A stretch of DNA of 64,000 nucleotides from positions 1,860,001 through 1,924,000 of the forward strand of contig NZ_JAVDXU010000001.1 of the NCBI RefSeq assembly GCF_031458095.1. The letters are read 5' to 3'. Shown here one piece after another: positions 53,866 through 61,506 of this stretch (its first letter is position 1; every line of letters begins with the position of its first letter). The notes below the pieces were generated by a model. That model saw only the letters and a list, made by a program, of their open reading frames with translations. It was not told where the DNA came from and searched no databases. Position numbers and translations under genes: made by a program. The stretch comes from Pelomonas saccharophila_A. GTDB taxonomy: Bacteria > Pseudomonadota > Gammaproteobacteria > Burkholderiales > Burkholderiaceae_C.

Positions 53866-55698
53866 TCACGGCGTCACGATCAGGTCGACCGCGTCGTAGG
53901 AGAGGCCTGGGCTCAGATAGGCCGTGCCCGAAGTGCCGCTGACGACATTGATCGTCAGCGTGTTGGTGCCGGCTACCAGCGCCGTCGATGGGATGTCGAA
54001 GCTGTAGAGCCGGTTGACGCCGCGATAGGTGCCCACGGTCAGATTGCGTGAGCCCTTGGGCGGCGCCGTCGGAATGGCCGAGGTCCAGCTGTTGACGGTG
54101 ATCTGCGGGCGCGCGCCGTTGAAGTCGGCCGTGGTGCCCAGGCGCAGCGTGAGGTTGCGCACCTGGGCGCTGGTCAGCGTGAACTGGATGACGCGCGCGT
54201 TGTTGACGTCCTTCCACTGGTAGGCCGGGAAGCCGCTGGCGGCGCTCGACGAACCGACGACGAAGGTGGACGGCAGCCAGCTGCTCATGCGCACGTCCGT
54301 CGGATGCATGGTCGTGAGCCGGCTGCCGTTCAGGAACTCGGCGGGCGAACCGTCCCAGTTGCCGATGCGCCAGAGCGCCGACGTGCCGGAAGGGTCGGCG
54401 TTGATCGCCAGCGTGTTCAGCGCCGTCGTGCCGCCGGCCGTGACCGTCACGCTGCCGGTGTAGACCGCCAGCTCGTTCTTGTAGACCGTCAGCGTGTAGG
54501 TCCCTGGCCGCATGCCGGTGCTCTTGAAGAAGCCGCCGTTGGCCAGGTTGGCGCTGGCCCAGTACTGCGCCGTGGCGTTGGAGAAGCCCACGGTGTAGGT
54601 GTACGCGGAATCGGTGCCCGACAGGCCCACGCCAGCCACCGTGCCACGACCGGAGGCCGCCACATAGCCATCCAGCGCCATCAGCGAGAACCAGCTGGTG
54701 TCGGGCGCGGCCGGCGCGCCGCCATTGGTGAACATCAGTGTGTAGCTGTTGAGAACGCCCAGGCGGAAGGCCTCGGTCTGGCCCTCGCCGTAGTTGACGA
54801 TATAGGTCAGCTCGTTGCTGGTGGACGTGATCTGGTTGAGCAGGCTGCGGTAGAACGGTCCGCCGGAGTTGCCTTCGTTGTTGTCGCGGTAGAACCAGAG
54901 CCCGACGCTGCCGGCGCTGTTCACGCCGCCGAAGTACTGCCAATCCTTCAGCCGCATATTGGAGTAGTGCTTGGAGCGCGTCTGTCCGCTGCTCGCCGTG
55001 CCGCTGGAGAAGCCGAACACGTCGCTCGCTTCGACCGTCGTGTCGGTGCCGCGCAGGTCCTGCGGCCAGCTGCCATTGCTGGCCAGGCCGCCGGGCGTGC
55101 CGGCCGGGCCGCCCTTGGACAGCACCGCAACGGGCACGCGAACGATGAAGCGCACCAGGTTCAGCGTGTCGGGCTCCTCGGTGAAATAGCTGCCCATATA
55201 GATGCGCGGCTCGCCACTCTTGGCCATGTAGTAATGCTTGAGCACGCCGCCGTTGGCGCTGTAGACCGTCACCGTGATCTTCACGTAGGCGCCGCCGCTG
55301 ACGACGCCGCCATCGGCCGTGGATGCCGGGGTGGCCGCACCGGTGCTGCTGATCATCTGGGCCTGCACATCGACGGCCGAGACATTGCTGTAGAGATAGT
55401 CGAAGCCGGAGTTCAGCTGCGAGCCGCGGCTGGCGTCGGCGTACTGCACGCCGTTGTAGAGGAGGCTGGAGAGGTCGCCCTTGGACTGGGTGCTGACGCC
55501 ATTGTCATAGGCCATGACCTTGAACACCAGGCCGCCGCCGGTGTCCACCTGGTATTGCAGCTTGGAGGAACTGCCGCCGTCGTAGAGGGTGGTGAGGCTG
55601 AAGGCCGCCAGCGCTGGCGTGGCTGTCGCCATTGACAAGAGCACGAACGCCGCCGCACCCAGCCGGCGCAGGCGCCGGCGGAGGATATCGATCCGCAT
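53866..55698 (-). CDS. Rhamnogalacturonan lyase, polysaccharide lyase family 4 type
   Basis: The 610-residue secreted protein has a signal peptide (ending ATPALA), then a large beta-sandwich catalytic domain. A fibronectin-like middle domain (about 350-420) and a C-terminal jelly-roll with the PL4 pattern follow: WRIGNWDGSPAEFLNG, MHPTDVRMSSWLP and YLSPGLSYDAVDLIV. PL4 enzymes cut the pectin backbone rhamnogalacturonan I by beta-elimination. The central parts (GSYFTEEPDTLNLVRFIVR, KHYSNMRLKDW) supply candidate catalytic Lys and His. No other pectin enzyme is adjacent. The protein is full length. Confidence 0.85.
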   Translation of the reverse strand: MRIDILRRRLRRLGAAAFVLLSMATATPALAAFSLTTLYDGGSSSKLQYQVDTGGGLVFKVMAYDNGVSTQSKGDLSSLLYNGVQYADASRGSQLNSGFDYLYSNVSAVDVQAQMISSTGAATPASTADGGVVSGGAYVKITVTVYSANGGVLKHYYMAKSGEPRIYMGSYFTEEPDTLNLVRFIVRVPVAVLSKGGPAGTPGGLASNGSWPQDLRGTDTTVEASDVFGFSSGTASSGQTRSKHYSNMRLKDWQYFGGVNSAGSVGLWFYRDNNEGNSGGPFYRSLLNQITSTSNELTYIVNYGEGQTEAFRLGVLNSYTLMFTNGGAPAAPDTSWFSLMALDGYVAASGRGTVAGVGLSGTDSAYTYTVGFSNATAQYWASANLANGGFFKSTGMRPGTYTLTVYKNELAVYTGSVTVTAGGTTALNTLAINADPSGTSALWRIGNWDGSPAEFLNGSRLTTMHPTDVRMSSWLPSTFVVGSSSAASGFPAYQWKDVNNARVIQFTLTSAQVRNLTLRLGTTADFNGARPQITVNSWTSAIPTAPPKGSRNLTVGTYRGVNRLYSFDIPSTALVAGTNTLTINVVSGTSGTAYLSPGLSYDAVDLIVTP

Positions 55699-55800
55699 GT
55701 TTTGTCTCCTATTGAGCCCGCCGTCTGCGGGTTCGCGCGGCCGGTGCTGCCGCGTGTTTGCGGCGGGGGCAGTCTAGGAATGGGCTGGCGCCCATAACGC

Positions 55801-56535
55801 TCAACTTGATGAGCGGATCGAGAGATGAGGCAGCGAAGCCACAACCCGGTCGGCCAGGGCCTCGGCCCACAGGGCATAGCCGCGCGGGCCGGGATGGAAG
55901 CCGTCCTCCGCCATCAGCTCGGCGGCGTTGCGCTGCATGGCTTCGGGCAGAAACAAGACCTGCCGGCCCGGTTGGCCGGCCACGGCACGATGCAGGGCCG
56001 CATTGAAGCGCGCCGCCTGGCGGCCGAAGAACCAGCGCAGCGGCTGGGGCAGCAGCGGGAACTGCTGCATGGGTGGCGCCGCGCAATGCAGGCTCAGGCG
56101 CACGCCGGCACGCTCGGTCGCCAGCGCATGGATGCGGTCGAGTGCGGCCAGGGCCTGGGAAGGCGCAATCTGGTCGACGACATCGTTGACGCCCAACGAC
56201 GTGATCAGCACATCGGCCGGTATCACCTCGGCCGCTTCGAAGGCGGCGAGCGCCTGTTCGCTGCGATGGCCGCTGGTGGCGATGAGCTGCCAGCCCACCG
56301 CTTGACCGAGCCGGGTCGTCAGGGCCTGGGCCAGCCGGCCGGCCAGGGCTTCATCCTGGTGGGAGGCGCCGACGCCGGCAGCCGATGAGTCGCCGACGAT
56401 GAGCAAGCGCAGCGCCGAGCCGTCCGCCGCACGCGGCCCTGCGGCCTCAGGCAGACGCAGCGCAGTGGCCCTCACACGGCGGCCTTGCCAGAGCAGGAGC
56501 GGGCCCAACAGCAGTTTGGCGACGAACAACTTCAT
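55801..56535 (-). CDS. SGNH/GDSL hydrolase (esterase-like)
   Basis: The 244-residue protein has an N-terminal hydrophobic segment (VAKLLLGPLLLWQG), then the SGNH blocks: GDSSAAGVG (nucleophile Ser), a Gly in block II, GVND (block III) and DGFHPG (block V Asp and His). It is an esterase or lipase of unknown substrate. It lies upstream of the PL4 lyase on the same strand, 102 bases away. Related families include pectin-linked acetylesterases, but I see nothing specific for that here. The start MKLFVAK is at ATG 56535. Confidence 0.85.
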   Translation of the reverse strand: MKLFVAKLLLGPLLLWQGRRVRATALRLPEAAGPRAADGSALRLLIVGDSSAAGVGASHQDEALAGRLAQALTTRLGQAVGWQLIATSGHRSEQALAAFEAAEVIPADVLITSLGVNDVVDQIAPSQALAALDRIHALATERAGVRLSLHCAAPPMQQFPLLPQPLRWFFGRQAARFNAALHRAVAGQPGRQVLFLPEAMQRNAAELMAEDGFHPGPRGYALWAEALADRVVASLPHLSIRSSS

Positions 56536-56740
56536 TCGGCTAAGGGGACCGGATACAGCGGCCCTGTTGGGGATGGGCAGGCGCGGCGAGTGTAAGGAGA
56601 TGCCGCCCACCAAGGACGGCGACATCGTCAAAACGCCAATTTTCAAGGAGGGTTTGACTCCATGTCGAAATGATTGACAGCCGCCGGCCGGGGCTGCACC
56701 ACTGGGGCGCCAAGTCCTTGAATACAGTGGATTTGTTCGA

Positions 56741-56757
56741 TGCGGCACGGGATATGC
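56741..56757 (+). promoter_or_regulatory. Candidate sigma-54-type promoter for PEP-CTERM gene
   Basis: TGCGGCACGGGATATGC keeps GG and GC separated by ten bases, with GGCACG at -24 and ATGC at -12 (consensus TGGCACG-N4-TTGC), two mismatches. It is 42 bases before the PEP-CTERM start. Sigma-54 control is known for some PEP-CTERM regulons, but a match this loose could be chance. Confidence 0.3.
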
Positions 56758-56798
56758 GGGTACCGATATCAAGGCCTTTTCGGGCCAAGGAGCTGGAG

Positions 56799-57587
56799 AT
56801 GAGCAAGCCTTTCACCCAGTTGTCCTTTGCGGCGGCCCTGCTGCTGTCGGCCACGTTCAGCGCTGCCGGCCCGGTGCCTGTGGGGCTCAGCATCAACGGC
56901 TCGGTGACGCTGGACACGGTCAATTCCGCGGCGCCCACGGGCACGGCGACCCAGAGCGGCCAGCTCAAGTACCGCAACGGTGGCAGCGACAGCCTCGCCT
57001 CCTTCAGCGGCGCTCCGGCCGGTATTTCGCCATCGAGTTCCCTGGGCGGAGCGCTGAGCGCCACGGGTGACGGGTTCGGCGTGCAATTCAGCATGGCGGG
57101 CGGCGGCCTGTCCTCGGTCGGACCGCTGTTCGCAGACTATGCGCTCAGCCTGGCCAACAGCTCGGCCACCGACACCTTCACCATCCTGTTCCGCGGCCTG
57201 TACACGAACTCGGTCAGCGCCAGCGGCGCCGACGCCTACGCCCATTCGCTGTGGAGCTTCAAGGACGCCGGCCTGAACGAGCTGGTCGCCACCGAGCATT
57301 CGGTGGACACCCTCAACACCGGGCCCAGCAACAACTTCAGCTTCGACAGCGCGAGCAACGCCGTCCTGATCACCCTGCTGCCCGGCGAATCGGCGAGCTA
57401 TACGGGCTTCCAAAGCCTGGTGGGGGGCGGCAGCGACGGCAATTTCGCGAGCTTCTTCGACGTCTTCTTCGAGCTTGAAGACATCCGCTCCAGCGGCATC
57501 GTCAACCGCGTGCCCGAGCCGGGCACGCTGGCCCTTGCCGCGGTGGCCCTGTTGGCCCTGTCGCGACGACCCCGCGGCCGCCGCTGA
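56799..57587 (+). CDS. PEP-CTERM sorting domain protein
   Basis: The 262-residue exported protein has a signal peptide (ending LSATFSAAG), a beta-rich body with Ser/Gly-rich stretches, and a classical C-terminus: VPEPGTLALAAVALLALSRR plus RPRGRR, the PEP-CTERM signal read by an exosortase before surface display or release. The body has no known enzyme motif. The start ATG 56799 has AAGGAG six bases upstream and gives the signal peptide; a longer frame opens at 56670. No exosortase is in the window. Confidence 0.85.
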   Translation: MSKPFTQLSFAAALLLSATFSAAGPVPVGLSINGSVTLDTVNSAAPTGTATQSGQLKYRNGGSDSLASFSGAPAGISPSSSLGGALSATGDGFGVQFSMAGGGLSSVGPLFADYALSLANSSATDTFTILFRGLYTNSVSASGADAYAHSLWSFKDAGLNELVATEHSVDTLNTGPSNNFSFDSASNAVLITLLPGESASYTGFQSLVGGGSDGNFASFFDVFFELEDIRSSGIVNRVPEPGTLALAAVALLALSRRPRGRR

Positions 57588-57711
57588 AGGCGCCCGCTGG
57601 CCGCGGGCTGCTGCAAGCCCGAGACCTTCTCGAGATTTCAACGGCGGCGCGCTTCTCCAGCCTGGAGCGGGGCGCCCTTCTTTCTCGACCCCACCCTGAA
57701 AGGCTTTCCCC

Positions 57712-58326
57712 ATGAAACTACGCCCCATCGTTTCGCTGGCCGGGGGATTGCTCGCCAGCCTCGCCGGCTCTTCGGCCATGGCCTGTTCAGGCGCCGAGCC
57801 CTACCTCGCCACCGTGTGCATGACGGCCGCCACCTTCTGCCCACGGGGCTATCTGGAGGCCGACGGCCGCCTGCTGTCGATTGCGCAAAACACGGCGGTG
57901 TTTGCGCTCATGGGCACGACCTATGGCGGCGACGGCCGGACCACCTTCGCCCTGCCCGACCTGCGCAGCCGCGTGCCGGTTGGCGCCGGCATGGGCCCGG
58001 GCCCGGGCCTGGCCAGTGTCGACCAGGGCGAGGTGGGCGGCGTGGAAAACGTCACCCTGCTGCAGAACCAGATGCCGATACACAGCCACGCAGCGCAGCT
58101 GCGCGGCGTTTCAGGCACCGGGACCACAGACACCCCGACCGCCGCCTCACCCGCCCGGCTGGCGCGCTCCAACAACTACAGCGCAGCCCCGACCGACGTC
58201 AACATGGCCGCAGGGACGGTCTCGGTCGCCTCGGCCGGCGGCAGCCTGCCCTTCGCCGTGCGCAACCCCTATCTGGGCCTGCGCTACTGCGTGGCCATGG
58301 AGGGGATCTTCCCCTCGCGGCAATAA
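57712..58326 (+). CDS. Secreted phage-tail-collar (microcystin-dependent-like) protein
   Basis: The 204-residue protein has a signal peptide (GLLASLAGSSAMA) and a tail-collar domain: CPRGYLEADGRLLSI, FALMGTTYGGDGRTTFALPDLRSRVPVGAG and, at the end, RNPYLGLRYCVAMEGIFPSR. This is the MdpB-like fold, found both in phage tails and in secreted surface proteins. No phage genes are nearby, so a surface adhesin-like use is likely. It follows the PEP-CTERM gene by 124 bases. Confidence 0.85.
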   Translation: MKLRPIVSLAGGLLASLAGSSAMACSGAEPYLATVCMTAATFCPRGYLEADGRLLSIAQNTAVFALMGTTYGGDGRTTFALPDLRSRVPVGAGMGPGPGLASVDQGEVGGVENVTLLQNQMPIHSHAAQLRGVSGTGTTDTPTAASPARLARSNNYSAAPTDVNMAAGTVSVASAGGSLPFAVRNPYLGLRYCVAMEGIFPSRQ

Positions 58327-58346
58327 GCCAGGCGGCGCGCCCGGGC

Positions 58347-59111
58347 TCAGTTGAACTTCGAGAAGTCCGGCGCGCGTTTCTGGAAGAAGGCCTGGAAGGC
58401 CTCCATGGCCTCGGGGCTGCGCAGGCGGGCACCGAAGATCTCGGCCTCACGCGTGATGGCGGCCTTGACGGCGTCGCGCTGGGCGTCGCGGATCAGCTTC
58501 TTGCTGTCGCGCACGGCGCCCGGCGCCAGCGTGTTGAAGCGCTCGGCAATGCGGCGCGCGTGGTTCAGCACCTCGCTGCCCGGCAGCACGCGGTTGGCGA
58601 TGCCACATTCGACGGCCTGCTCGCCGGTGAAGGGGTCGCCCAGCAGCAGCTTCTCGGCGGCGCGGCGGTTGCCGATCAGCTGCGGCAGCACGACGCTGGA
58701 CGCGAACTCGGGCACCAGGCCCAGGGCCACGAAGGGCATGGCCAGGCGGGCTTCATCCGAGACAAAGACGAAGTCGCAATGCAGCAGCATGGTCGTGCCG
58801 ATGCCGATGGCGGCACCGGTCACGGCGGCGATGACGGGTTTGCCGCAGTCGACCAGGGCATGCATGAACTGGAAGGTCGGCGCGTCCTCGCCGCGCGTCG
58901 GGCCGGCCATGAAGTCCTCGAGGTCGTTGCCCGAGGTGAAGATGCCGGGCTGGCCGGTGATCAGCACGGCGCGCACGGCCGGGTCGGCGTCCGCCGCACG
59001 CAACGCATCGGCCATGGCCTGGTACATGGCCTGGGTGATGGCATTCTTCTTCTCGGGGCGGGCGATCTCGAGGGTCGCGACGCCATTGACGGTGTAGCTC
59101 TTGATGGTCAT
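58347..59111 (-). CDS. Enoyl-CoA hydratase/isomerase family protein
   Basis: The 254-residue crotonase-fold enzyme has the oxyanion loops IFTSGNDLEDFM and AVTGAAIGIGTTMLLHCDFV. At the second catalytic position, LVPEFASSVVLP carries one Glu. Such enzymes hydrate or isomerise enoyl-CoA in beta-oxidation. It is the last gene of the beta-oxidation operon, 72 bases after the DUF1569 lipoprotein gene. Confidence 0.9.
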   Translation of the reverse strand: MTIKSYTVNGVATLEIARPEKKNAITQAMYQAMADALRAADADPAVRAVLITGQPGIFTSGNDLEDFMAGPTRGEDAPTFQFMHALVDCGKPVIAAVTGAAIGIGTTMLLHCDFVFVSDEARLAMPFVALGLVPEFASSVVLPQLIGNRRAAEKLLLGDPFTGEQAVECGIANRVLPGSEVLNHARRIAERFNTLAPGAVRDSKKLIRDAQRDAVKAAITREAEIFGARLRSPEAMEAFQAFFQKRAPDFSKFN

Positions 59112-59183
59112 GTGAACTCCTTGCGGCAGGTGCTGGCGCTATTGGACGGCATCGACGCCAGGCGAGGCGTCAACCGCGCGACG

Positions 59184-59717
59184 TCACGCTGTTGCCGTCT
59201 TGGCGTGGAACTGGGTCCAGTGATTGGCCAGGTGCATCAGATGGGCTCGCTCGTACTGCGGCTTGGTCAGCTCACCGTAGGCGAAATGAGGCCGCAGTGT
59301 GCCGTTGAATTGGGCGAAGGCGTCCATCGCGGCCAGCAGGCGGTTCACCGAGGTCTTCAGCGCCTGTGACGCGTCCAGCGCCGGCGCGCCGGGAATGGGC
59401 TCGTCCAGACTGTGGCTCATGGCGCCACGCGCGTTGAAGACGGCGAAGGCGGCGGAGCCAACGGAGGAACGGAACCACGCGCCCTTGAGCGCCGGGAAGC
59501 CCTGCATCGAGAACTCGATGCTCTGGGCCAGATGCTGCATGACCTGGCTCAGATTCCACGGATTGCCCTGCACGACCTTCTCGTTGAACAGCAGGTCCAG
59601 CACGGCCTGTTGGGCCTGCTTCCAGCTGGTGAAGGTCTCAAGCCGCCCGGTGCAGGCGGCCAGTGGTGTCGCCGCGAGCAACACCGTGGAGGTCTTGAGC
59701 GCGCGGCGACGGTCCAT
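59184..59717 (-). CDS. DUF1569 lipoprotein (DinB-like helical fold)
   Basis: The 177-residue protein has an RR-containing export signal (DRRRALKTSTVLLAATPL) with lipobox LAAC, then a four-helix bundle domain of the DUF1569 type: SWKQAQQAVLDLL at the start and HFAYGELTKPQYERAHLMHLANHW at the end, shown in pieces here. His residues in the last helix could bind metal. Function unknown. It starts 3 bases after the thiolase stop, so co-transcription within the fatty acid operon is likely, which is unusual. Confidence 0.75.
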   Translation of the reverse strand: MDRRRALKTSTVLLAATPLAACTGRLETFTSWKQAQQAVLDLLFNEKVVQGNPWNLSQVMQHLAQSIEFSMQGFPALKGAWFRSSVGSAAFAVFNARGAMSHSLDEPIPGAPALDASQALKTSVNRLLAAMDAFAQFNGTLRPHFAYGELTKPQYERAHLMHLANHWTQFHAKTATA

Positions 59718-59720
59718 GGT

Positions 59721-60935
59721 TCAAAGCCTTTCGAAGATGCCAGCAGCGCCCTGGCCGGCGCCAACGCACATTGTGACCATGCCGTACTTGCCGCCGGTGC
59801 GGCGCAGATTGTGGATGACCGAGGCGGCGCGGATGGCACCGGTGGCGCCCAGCGGGTGGCCCAGGGCGATGGCGCCGCCGTTGGGGTTGACCTTGGCGCG
59901 GTCGAGCTCGATGCCCTTGCTGTCGAGGTCGTTCAGCACGGCCAGCGATTGGGCGGCGAAGGCTTCGTTCAGCTCGACCCAGTCCAGGTCCTTGGCCGAG
60001 ATGCCGGCCATCTTCAGCGCAGCGGGGATGGCTTCGATGGGGCCGATGCCCATGATCTCGGGCGGCACGCCCTTGACGGCGAAGGAGACGAAGCGGGCCA
60101 GCGGCGTCAGGTTGAAGCGCTTCAGCGCCGCTTCGCTGACGATCAGCAGGCCGCCCGAGCCGTCGGAGGTCTGCGAGCTGTTGCCGGCAGTGACGCTGCC
60201 CTTGGCGGCGAACACGGGCTTGAGCTTGGCCAGGCCTTCCAGCGAGGTGTCGGGGCGGGCGCCTTCGTCGAGCTTGACGGTGCGGGTCTTGGTGTTGACC
60301 GTGCCGTCAGCCAGGTTGGGCGTGCGCTCGACGACGTCGAAGGGCGTCATCTCGGCATCGAAGTAACCGGCCTGCATGGCGGCCACGGCGCGACGATGCG
60401 ATTCCACCGAGAAGGCGTCCTGGGCCTCGCGGCTGATCTTCCACTGGGCGGCGACCTTCTCGGCCGTCAGGCCCATGCCGTAGGCGATGCCGATGTTCTC
60501 GTCACGCTCGAAGATCAGCGGGCTCAGGGACGGCTTGTTGCCGCCCATGGGGATCATGGACATGGACTCGACGCCGCCGGCGAACATCACGTCGGCCTCA
60601 CCGACGCGGATGCGGTCGGCCGCCATCTGCACGGCGGTGATGCCGGAGGCGCAGTAGCGGTTGATGGTCACGCCGCCGATGGTGGGGCCCAGGCCGGCCA
60701 GCACCGAGGCCACGCGGGCGATGTTCATGCCCTGCTCGCCTTCGGGGAAGGAGCAGCCGACGATGGCGTCTTCAATGGCGGCGGGGTCCAGGCCCGGGGC
60801 TTGCGCCAGCACGGCCTGCATGACCTTGACGAGCATCTCGTCGGGGCGGGTGTTCTTGAAGTAGCCACGGCCGCTCTTGCCGATGGGCAGACGGGTGGCG
60901 GAGACGATGTAGGCGTCTTGGACTTGCTTGCTCAT
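59721..60935 (-). CDS. Acetyl-CoA C-acyltransferase (thiolase)
   Basis: The 404-residue thiolase has nucleophile Cys95 in NRYCASG, catalytic His in GHPLGATG, and the second Cys in CVGAGQG. It cleaves 3-ketoacyl-CoA to acetyl-CoA and a shortened acyl-CoA, the last step of beta-oxidation. It is the third gene of an operon starting at 63903, 29 bases after the DUF4442 gene. Confidence 0.94.
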   Translation of the reverse strand: MSKQVQDAYIVSATRLPIGKSGRGYFKNTRPDEMLVKVMQAVLAQAPGLDPAAIEDAIVGCSFPEGEQGMNIARVASVLAGLGPTIGGVTINRYCASGITAVQMAADRIRVGEADVMFAGGVESMSMIPMGGNKPSLSPLIFERDENIGIAYGMGLTAEKVAAQWKISREAQDAFSVESHRRAVAAMQAGYFDAEMTPFDVVERTPNLADGTVNTKTRTVKLDEGARPDTSLEGLAKLKPVFAAKGSVTAGNSSQTSDGSGGLLIVSEAALKRFNLTPLARFVSFAVKGVPPEIMGIGPIEAIPAALKMAGISAKDLDWVELNEAFAAQSLAVLNDLDSKGIELDRAKVNPNGGAIALGHPLGATGAIRAASVIHNLRRTGGKYGMVTMCVGAGQGAAGIFERL

Positions 60936-60964
60936 GTTTGTTCCTTGGTCAGTTGGGGACAGAG

Positions 60965-61495
60965 CTACGCGCGGGTACGCGCTTCGGTCTGTCCCGCAAG
61001 GTCTTGGGATTGGGGCTTTTCTTTGGGCACCCAGGCCCAGACAAATTCACACTCGATCGGCTCGATGCCGGCTTCGTCGGTCACGGTCACGGCGACCTTG
61101 ACCTCACCCTTGGTTTCGTTGGCCATCGCATGGCGCTGCGCCGCCGTCAGGTGCGCCTTGGCGACCAGGCCGCCGGTAGCGCGCTTGCGGAAGTTCACCT
61201 GCAGCGACTTGCACAGCGGCAGGCAGTCGTCACGCACATTCATGCCCACCACCATGCCGGTGGCGGTCTCGGCGAGCAGCGACATGGCGGCCGCGTGCAC
61301 GCCCTTGATGTGGTTCTGCACCGGGCGCTTGTTGGCGACGCGGATCTCGCTGCGCTCGGGCGTGAGCGCAACGAAATCCAGCGAGGCGGTTCCCGTGAAA
61401 GGCACCGCGCGACGCAGCGCGAAATTTCGCGCAGGCCCACGCAGCGGGGACGGCAGGCCGTCCAGCTTGGCAAGGGTGCGTTGAAGCCGGTTCAC
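60965..61495 (-). CDS. DUF4442 hotdog-fold thioesterase-like protein
   Basis: The 176-residue protein matches DUF4442: FTGTASLDFVALTPERSEIRV, HIKGVHAAAMSLLAETATGM and later LQVNFRKRATGGLVAKA. The hotdog fold is shared with acyl-CoA thioesterases, and the context supports a role in removing acyl-CoA intermediates. It lies 11 bases after the fused dehydrogenase/hydratase gene. Confidence 0.83.
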   Translation of the reverse strand: MNRLQRTLAKLDGLPSPLRGPARNFALRRAVPFTGTASLDFVALTPERSEIRVANKRPVQNHIKGVHAAAMSLLAETATGMVVGMNVRDDCLPLCKSLQVNFRKRATGGLVAKAHLTAAQRHAMANETKGEVKVAVTVTDEAGIEPIECEFVWAWVPKEKPQSQDLAGQTEARTRA

Positions 61496-61506
61496 GAGTG
61501 ATGGCC

